64,000 nt of DNA from Xanthostigma xanthostigma (taxonomy: Eukaryota; Arthropoda; Insecta; Raphidioptera; Raphidiidae), in NCBI GenBank assembly GCA_963575645.1, contig OY754465.1, forward strand, positions 31,383,501-31,447,500, read 5' to 3'. Position 1 is the first letter of the stretch; every line of letters begins with the position of its first letter. Under the pieces are notes generated by a model, which made no database searches, had not been told where the DNA came from, and was given only the letters and a program-made list of their open reading frames with translations. Both the position numbers and the translations under genes were made by a program. This document shows, in pieces, positions 58,017 to 64,000 of the stretch.

Positions 58017-60982
58017 GTTTGCATTTTCTTATGAGAGAATGATCCAAACCTGAATGTTATAGTGTAAATAGACTTATCCTCATGAAATAAAGCAATTTTG
58101 CCTATAAAGACTCATTTGCACCTAATTGTCAAAAAGCAATGAAAAACTGCTTGTATGCGTTAAAATAATGGTTAATATGCAGTTTGCATTTTCTTATGAG
58201 AGAATGATCCAAACCTGAATGTTATAGTGTAAATAGACTTACCCTCATGAAATAAAGCAATTTTGCCTATAAAGACTCATTTGCACCTAATTGTCGTAAA
58301 GCATGTAAAAACTGATTGTCTGCGTTTATATAATGGTTAATATGCAGTTTGCATTTTCTTATGAGAGAATGATCCAAACCTGAATGTTATAGTGTAAATA
58401 AACTTACATTTGTAAAATAAAGCAATTTTGCCTATAAGGACTCATTTGCACGCAATTGTCGTGAAGCATGTAAAAATAGCTTGTCTGCGTTAAAATAATG
58501 GTTAATATGCAGTTTGCATTTTCTTATGAGAGAATGATCCAAACCTGAATATTATAGTGTAAATAGACTGACCTTCATGAAATAAAGCAATTTTGCCTAT
58601 AAGGACTCATTTGCCCCTAATTGTCATAAAGCATGTAAAAACTGCTTGTAGCGTTAAAATAATGGTTAATATGCAGTTTGCATTCTCTTATGAGAGAATG
58701 ATCCAAACCTAAATGTTATAGTGTAAATAGACTTACCTTTGTTAAATAAAGCAATTTTGCCTATAAGGACTTATTTGCACGCAATTGTCGTGAAGCATGT
58801 AAAAACTGCTTGTCTGCGTGAAAATGATAGTAAATATGCAGTTTGCATTTTCTTATGAGAGAATGATCCAAACCTGAATGTTATAGTGTAAATAGACTTA
58901 CCCTCATGAAATAAAGCAATTTTGCCTATAAAGACTCATTTGCACCTAAATGTCGTAAAGCATGTAAAAACTGCTTGTCTGCGTTAAAATAATGGTTTAT
59001 ATGCAGTTTGCATTTTCTTATGAGAGAATGATCCAAACCTGAATGTTATAGTGTAAATAAACCTACCTTTGTAAAATATAGCAATTTTGCCTATAAGGAC
59101 TCATTTGCCCCTAATTGTCATAAAGCATGTAAAAACTGCTTGTAGCGTTAAAATAATGGTTAATATGCAGTTTGCATTTTCTTACGAGAGAATGATCCAA
59201 ACCTGAATATTATAGTGTAAATAGACTTACCTTCATGAAATAAAGCAATTTTGCCTATAAGGACTCATTTGGCCCTAATTGTCATAAAGCATGTAAAAAC
59301 TGCTTGTATGCGTTAAAATAATGGTTAATATGCAGTTTGCATTTTCTTATGAGAGAATGATCCAAACCTGAATATTATAGTGTAAACAGACTTACCTTCA
59401 TGAAATAAAGCAATTTTGCCTATAAGGACTCATTTGGCCCTAATTGTCATAAAGCATGTAAAAACTGCTTGTCTGCGTTTAAATAATGGTTAATATGCAG
59501 TTTGCATTTTCTTATGAGACAATGATCCAAACCTGAATGTTATAGTGTAAATAAAACTACCTTGGTAAAATAAAGCAATTTTGCCTATAAGGACTCATTT
59601 GCACGCAATTGTCGTGAAGCATGTAAAAACTGCTTGTCTGCGTTAAAATAATGGTTAATATGCAGTTTGCATTTTCTTATGAGAGAATGATCCAAACCTG
59701 AATAATATAGTGTAAACAGACTTACCTTCATGATATAAAGCAATTTTGCCTATAAGGACTCATTTTCCCCTAATTGTCATAAAGCATGTAAAAACTGCTT
59801 GTAGCGTTAAAATAATGGTTAATATGCAGTTTGCATTTTCTTACGAGAGAATGATCCAAACCTGAATATTATAGTGTAAATAGACTTACCTTCATGAAAT
59901 AAAGCAATTTTGCCTATAAGGACTCATTTGGCCCTAATTGTCATAAAGCATGTAAAAACTGCTTGTATGCGTTAAAATAATGGTTAATATGCAGTTTGCA
60001 TTTTCTTATGAGAGAATGATCCAAACCTGAATATTATAGTGTAAACAGACTTACCTTCATGAAATAAAGCAATTTTGCCTATAAGGACTCATTTGGCCCT
60101 AATTGTCATAAAGCATGTAAAAACTGCTTGTCTGCGTTTAAATAATGGTTAATATGCAGTTTGCATTTTCTTATGAGACAATGATCCAAACCTGAATGTT
60201 ATAGTGTAAATAAAACTACCTTGGTAAAATAAAGCAATTTTGCCTATAAGGACTCATTTGCACGCAATTGTCGTGAAGCATGTAAAAACTGCTTGTCTGC
60301 GTTAAAATAATGGTTAATATGCAGTTTGCATTTTCTTATGAGAGAATGATCCAAACCTGAATGTTATAGTGTAAATAGACTTACCTTAATGATATAAAGC
60401 AATTTTGCCTATAAGGACTCATTTGCCCCTAATTGTCATAAAGCATGAAAAAACTGCTTGTAGCGTTAAAATAATGGTTAATATGCAGTTTGCATTTTCT
60501 TACGAGAGAATGATCCAAACCTGAATATTATAGTGTAAATAGACTTACCTTCATGAAATAAAGCAATTTTGCCTATAAAGACTCATTTGCACCTAATTGT
60601 CATAAAGCATGTAAAAACTGCTTGTATGCGTTAAAATGATAGAAAATATGCAGTTTGCATTTTCTTATGAGCGAATGATCCAAACCTGAATGTTATAGTG
60701 TAAATAGACTTACCCTCATGAAATAAAGCAAATTTGCTTATAAGGACTCATTTGCACCTAATTGTCATAAAGCTTGTAAAAACTGCTTGTATGCGTTAAA
60801 ATAATAGTTAATATGCAGTTTGCATTTTCTTATGAGAGAATGATCCAAACCTGAATGTTTAAGTGAAAATAGACTTAACTTTGTAAAATAAAGCAATTTT
60901 GCCTATAAGGACTCATTTGCACCTAATTGTCGTAAAGCATGTAAAAACTGCTTGTCTGCGTTAAAATAATGGTTAATATGCA
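58017..60982 (+). repeat. 18-mer HOR (2966 bp), copy 1
   Basis: Eighteen monomers repeated at offset 2966 (18 x 165 minus 4). Landmarks: GACTTATCCT 58071/61037; GAAAAACTGC after AGCAAT 58141/61107; CATTCTC 58681/61647; GAGACAATGA 59516/62482 and 60175/63141; AAGTGAAAAT after ATGTTT 60861/63827. One difference seen is GAATAATATAG near 59700 (GAATATTATAG in copy 2). The right half contains two tandem 659-bp tetramers. Confidence 0.94.
59170..60487 (+). repeat. 4-mer HOR (659 bp x 2) nested in the 18-mer, copy 1
   Basis: Tetramers start with class A at 59170 and 59829, with class A again at 60488. Order: class A; AACAGAC copy with GGCCCTA; TTATGAGACAATG copy with AAAACTACCTTGG; class D. GAGACAATGA is at 59516 and 60175 (659 apart). 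The class D of the first tetramer reads CATTTTCCCCTAATTG and AACAGAC; that of the second reads CCTTAATGATAT and CATGAAAAAACTG. Confidence 0.92.
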
Positions 60983-63948
60983 GTTTGCATTTTCTTATGA
61001 GAGAATGATCCAAACCTGAATGTTATAGTGTAAATAGACTTATCCTCATGAAATAAAGCAATTTTGCCTATAAAGACTCATTTGCACCTAATTGTCAAAA
61101 AGCAATGAAAAACTGCTTGTATGCGTTAAAATAATGGTTAATATGCAGTTTGCATTTTCTTATGAGAGAATGATCCAAACCTGAATGTTATAGTGTAAAT
61201 AGACTTACCCTCATGAAATAAAGCAATTTTGCCTATAAAGACTCATTTGCACCTAATTGTCGTAAAGCATGTAAAAACTGATTGTCTGCGTTTATATAAT
61301 GGTTAATATGCAGTTTGCATTTTCTTATGAGAGAATGATCCAAACCTGAATGTTATAGTGTAAATAAACTTACATTTGTAAAATAAAGCAATTTTGCCTA
61401 TAAGGACTCATTTGCACGCAATTGTCGTGAAGCATGTAAAAATAGCTTGTCTGCGTTAAAATAATGGTTAATATGCAGTTTGCATTTTCTTATGAGAGAA
61501 TGATCCAAACCTGAATATTATAGTGTAAATAGACTGACCTTCATGAAATAAAGCAATTTTGCCTATAAGGACTCATTTGCCCCTAATTGTCATAAAGCAT
61601 GTAAAAACTGCTTGTAGCGTTAAAATAATGGTTAATATGCAGTTTGCATTCTCTTATGAGAGAATGATCCAAACCTAAATGTTATAGTGTAAATAGACTT
61701 ACCTTTGTTAAATAAAGCAATTTTGCCTATAAGGACTTATTTGCACGCAATTGTCGTGAAGCATGTAAAAACTGCTTGTCTGCGTGAAAATGATAGTAAA
61801 TATGCAGTTTGCATTTTCTTATGAGAGAATGATCCAAACCTGAATGTTATAGTGTAAATAGACTTACCCTCATGAAATAAAGCAATTTTGCCTATAAAGA
61901 CTCATTTGCACCTAAATGTCGTAAAGCATGTAAAAACTGCTTGTCTGCGTTAAAATAATGGTTTATATGCAGTTTGCATTTTCTTATGAGAGAATGATCC
62001 AAACCTGAATGTTATAGTGTAAATAAACCTACCTTTGTAAAATATAGCAATTTTGCCTATAAGGACTCATTTGCCCCTAATTGTCATAAAGCATGTAAAA
62101 ACTGCTTGTAGCGTTAAAATAATGGTTAATATGCAGTTTGCATTTTCTTACGAGAGAATGATCCAAACCTGAATATTATAGTGTAAATAGACTTACCTTC
62201 ATGAAATAAAGCAATTTTGCCTATAAGGACTCATTTGGCCCTAATTGTCATAAAGCATGTAAAAACTGCTTGTATGCGTTAAAATAATGGTTAATATGCA
62301 GTTTGCATTTTCTTATGAGAGAATGATCCAAACCTGAATATTATAGTGTAAACAGACTTACCTTCATGAAATAAAGCAATTTTGCCTATAAGGACTCATT
62401 TGGCCCTAATTGTCATAAAGCATGTAAAAACTGCTTGTCTGCGTTTAAATAATGGTTAATATGCAGTTTGCATTTTCTTATGAGACAATGATCCAAACCT
62501 GAATGTTATAGTGTAAATAAAACTACCTTGGTAAAATAAAGCAATTTTGCCTATAAGGACTCATTTGCACGCAATTGTCGTGAAGCATGTAAAAACTGCT
62601 TGTCTGCGTTAAAATAATGGTTAATATGCAGTTTGCATTTTCTTATGAGAGAATGATCCAAACCTGAATATTATAGTGTAAACAGACTTACCTTCATGAT
62701 ATAAAGCAATTTTGCCTATAAGGACTCATTTTCCCCTAATTGTCATAAAGCATGTAAAAACTGCTTGTAGCGTTAAAATAATGGTTAATATGCAGTTTGC
62801 ATTTTCTTACGAGAGAATGATCCAAACCTGAATATTATAGTGTAAATAGACTTACCTTCATGAAATAAAGCAATTTTGCCTATAAGGACTCATTTGGCCC
62901 TAATTGTCATAAAGCATGTAAAAACTGCTTGTATGCGTTAAAATAATGGTTAATATGCAGTTTGCATTTTCTTATGAGAGAATGATCCAAACCTGAATAT
63001 TATAGTGTAAACAGACTTACCTTCATGAAATAAAGCAATTTTGCCTATAAGGACTCATTTGGCCCTAATTGTCATAAAGCATGTAAAAACTGCTTGTCTG
63101 CGTTTAAATAATGGTTAATATGCAGTTTGCATTTTCTTATGAGACAATGATCCAAACCTGAATGTTATAGTGTAAATAAAACTACCTTGGTAAAATAAAG
63201 CAATTTTGCCTATAAGGACTCATTTGCACGCAATTGTCGTGAAGCATGTAAAAACTGCTTGTCTGCGTTAAAATAATGGTTAATATGCAGTTTGCATTTT
63301 CTTATGAGAGAATGATCCAAACCTGAATGTTATAGTGTAAATAGACTTACCTTAATGATATAAAGCAATTTTGCCTATAAGGACTCATTTGCCCCTAATT
63401 GTCATAAAGCATGAAAAAACTGCTTGTAGCGTTAAAATAATGGTTAATATGCAGTTTGCATTTTCTTACGAGAGAATGATCCAAACCTGAATATTATAGT
63501 GTAAATAGACTTACCTTCATGAAATAAAGCAATTTTGCCTATAAAGACTCATTTGCACCTAATTGTCATAAAGCATGTAAAAACTGCTTGTATGCGTTAA
63601 AATGATAGAAAATATGCAGTTTGCATTTTCTTATGAGCGAATGATCCAAACCTGAATGTTATAGTGTAAATAGACTTACCCTCATGAAATAAAGCAAATT
63701 TGCTTATAAGGACTCATTTGCACCTAATTGTCATAAAGCTTGTAAAAACTGCTTGTATGCGTTAAAATAATAGTTAATATGCAGTTTGCATTTTCTTATG
63801 AGAGAATGATCCAAACCTGAATGTTTAAGTGAAAATAGACTTAACTTTGTAAAATAAAGCAATTTTGCCTATAAGGACTCATTTGCACCTAATTGTCGTA
63901 AAGCATGTAAAAACTGCTTGTCTGCGTTAAAATAATGGTTAATATGCA
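60983..63948 (+). repeat. 18-mer HOR (2966 bp), copy 2
   Basis: Second copy, adjacent and nearly identical. It begins at the monomer with GACTTATCCT and AAAAAGCAATGAAAAAC and ends with the GAATGTTTAAGTG / ACTTAACTTTG monomer, present only in these two units among the copies I noticed. Confidence 0.94.
62136..63453 (+). repeat. 4-mer HOR (659 bp x 2) nested in the 18-mer, copy 2
   Basis: Same nested tetramers, shifted by 2966: class A at 62136, 62795 and 63454, GAGACAATGA at 62482 and 63141. Presence in both 18-mers shows that the tetramer duplication came first and the 2966-bp duplication second. Confidence 0.92.
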
Positions 63949-64000
63949 GTTTGCATTTTCTTATGAGAGAATGATCCAAACCTGAATGTTATAGTGTAAA
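63949..64000 (+). repeat. Start of a further monomer, cut by the window edge
   Basis: Fifty-two bases of the next monomer. They agree with the start of both 58017 and 60983, so a third 2966-bp copy may continue beyond the window, but this stretch carries no class-diagnostic base and the next class cannot be told. Confidence 0.7.

Larger units (their letters stand above)
1..64000 (+). repeat. Satellite DNA array, ~165-bp monomer, entire window
   Basis: The whole window is head-to-tail copies of one AT-rich monomer of about 165 bp. The motif GTTTGCAT (or a one-base variant) starts at 1, 166, 331, 496, 660, 825, 990, 1155 and continues at 163-165 bp spacing to 63949, giving about 388 copies. 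All copies share one orientation; I saw no inversion, spacer, foreign insertion or array edge. The consensus has about 51 G+C in 165 bases (31% GC). Every forward and reverse frame of the consensus contains a stop codon, so the array is non-coding. Monomers differ from each other by a few per cent and fall into discrete classes arranged in higher-order repeats. This is known architecture for eukaryotic centromeric or pericentromeric satellites; the centromere role is inference. I do not recognise the family. Strand is given relative to the GTTTGCAT reading and is arbitrary. Confidence 0.98.

Noticed and set aside
1..64000. CRISPR-like direct repeat array
   Set aside because: The repeats are directly adjacent, 163-165 bp long, with no unique spacers of regular size; the variable sites are shared class variants.
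1..64000. Repetitive protein gene, since 165 is divisible by three and a frame could stay open across monomers
   Set aside because: The consensus has stops in all six frames, for example TGA in TTATGAGAG (frame 1), TGA in CCTGAAT (frame 2), TGA in GAATGATCC (frame 3), and TAG/TAA/TGA in each reverse frame. The frequent 164-bp copies would also shift any frame.
1..64000. AATAAA polyadenylation signals in nearly every monomer
   Set aside because: AATAAA at monomer positions 70-75 is part of the repeated sequence; there is no gene or transcript for it to end, and AT-rich sequence gives it readily.
1..64000. CENP-B box
   Set aside because: I looked for the TTCG-4N-A-2N-CGGG pattern. No monomer class contains CGGG, so no match is possible in the copies read.
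1..64000. Human or primate alpha satellite
   Set aside because: The monomer length is close to 171 bp but the sequence shares no recognisable conserved stretch with alpha satellite.
1..64000. Transposable element, tRNA or rRNA inside the array
   Set aside because: The monomer register is unbroken from start to end within 1-2 bp per monomer; no segment fails to match the consensus.

Overview
The window is one uninterrupted, head-to-tail satellite DNA array. About 388 copies of an AT-rich (roughly 69% A+T) monomer of about 165 bp fill it from base 1 to base 64000, all in one orientation. I found no protein-coding gene, RNA gene, transposon insertion, unique spacer, CRISPR array or array edge. 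All six reading frames of the monomer carry stop codons. Coordinates below use a monomer phase starting at the motif GTTTGCAT, which begins at base 1; this phase is a convenience and not a biological boundary.

Architecture of this kind (tens of kilobases of a near-nucleosome-length monomer, organised into higher-order repeats, HORs, whose copies are nearly identical) is typical of centromeric or pericentromeric heterochromatin in a eukaryote. I do not recognise the monomer as a named family and cannot assign a species. It is not human alpha satellite by sequence, and no CENP-B box was seen. The near-perfect multi-kilobase duplications imply that the source is a long-read assembly.

Monomers fall into a limited set of recurring classes, told apart by linked variants at about nine diagnostic sites. 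These classes are re-used in HORs of different sizes along the window. In order: a seven-monomer block at 1-1154 (repeated at 6097 and 18456); a 10-mer HOR of 1647 bp (496-3789); a 12-monomer block of 1978 bp (4119-6096); mixed blocks to 14666; a 6-mer HOR of 988 bp (14667-17137); a 4-mer HOR of 659 bp (17797-19114); a dimer of 330 bp (19280-19939); a mixed region (19940-26696); a 16-mer HOR of 2638 bp (26697-31972); a mixed region (31973-34776); an 8-mer (1319 bp) and a 12-mer (1978 bp) spacing superimposed over 34777-39540; a tandem duplication of 52 monomers, 8571 bp (about 40645-57786), itself containing 2803-, 3133- and 330-bp internal repeats; and an 18-mer HOR of 2966 bp (58017-63948) with nested 659-bp tetramers, whose third copy runs off the right edge.

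The pattern is one of repeated unequal exchange at many scales. Unit lengths equal n x 165 minus a few bases because some classes carry small deletions, most often the one-base deletion in the TGTAGCG class. Several crossover monomers can be seen directly (about 40645/49216, 38404-38567, 26862-27026). Within the monomer the clearest structural element is a short dyad at monomer positions 6-25, which becomes a perfect inverted repeat in one class.
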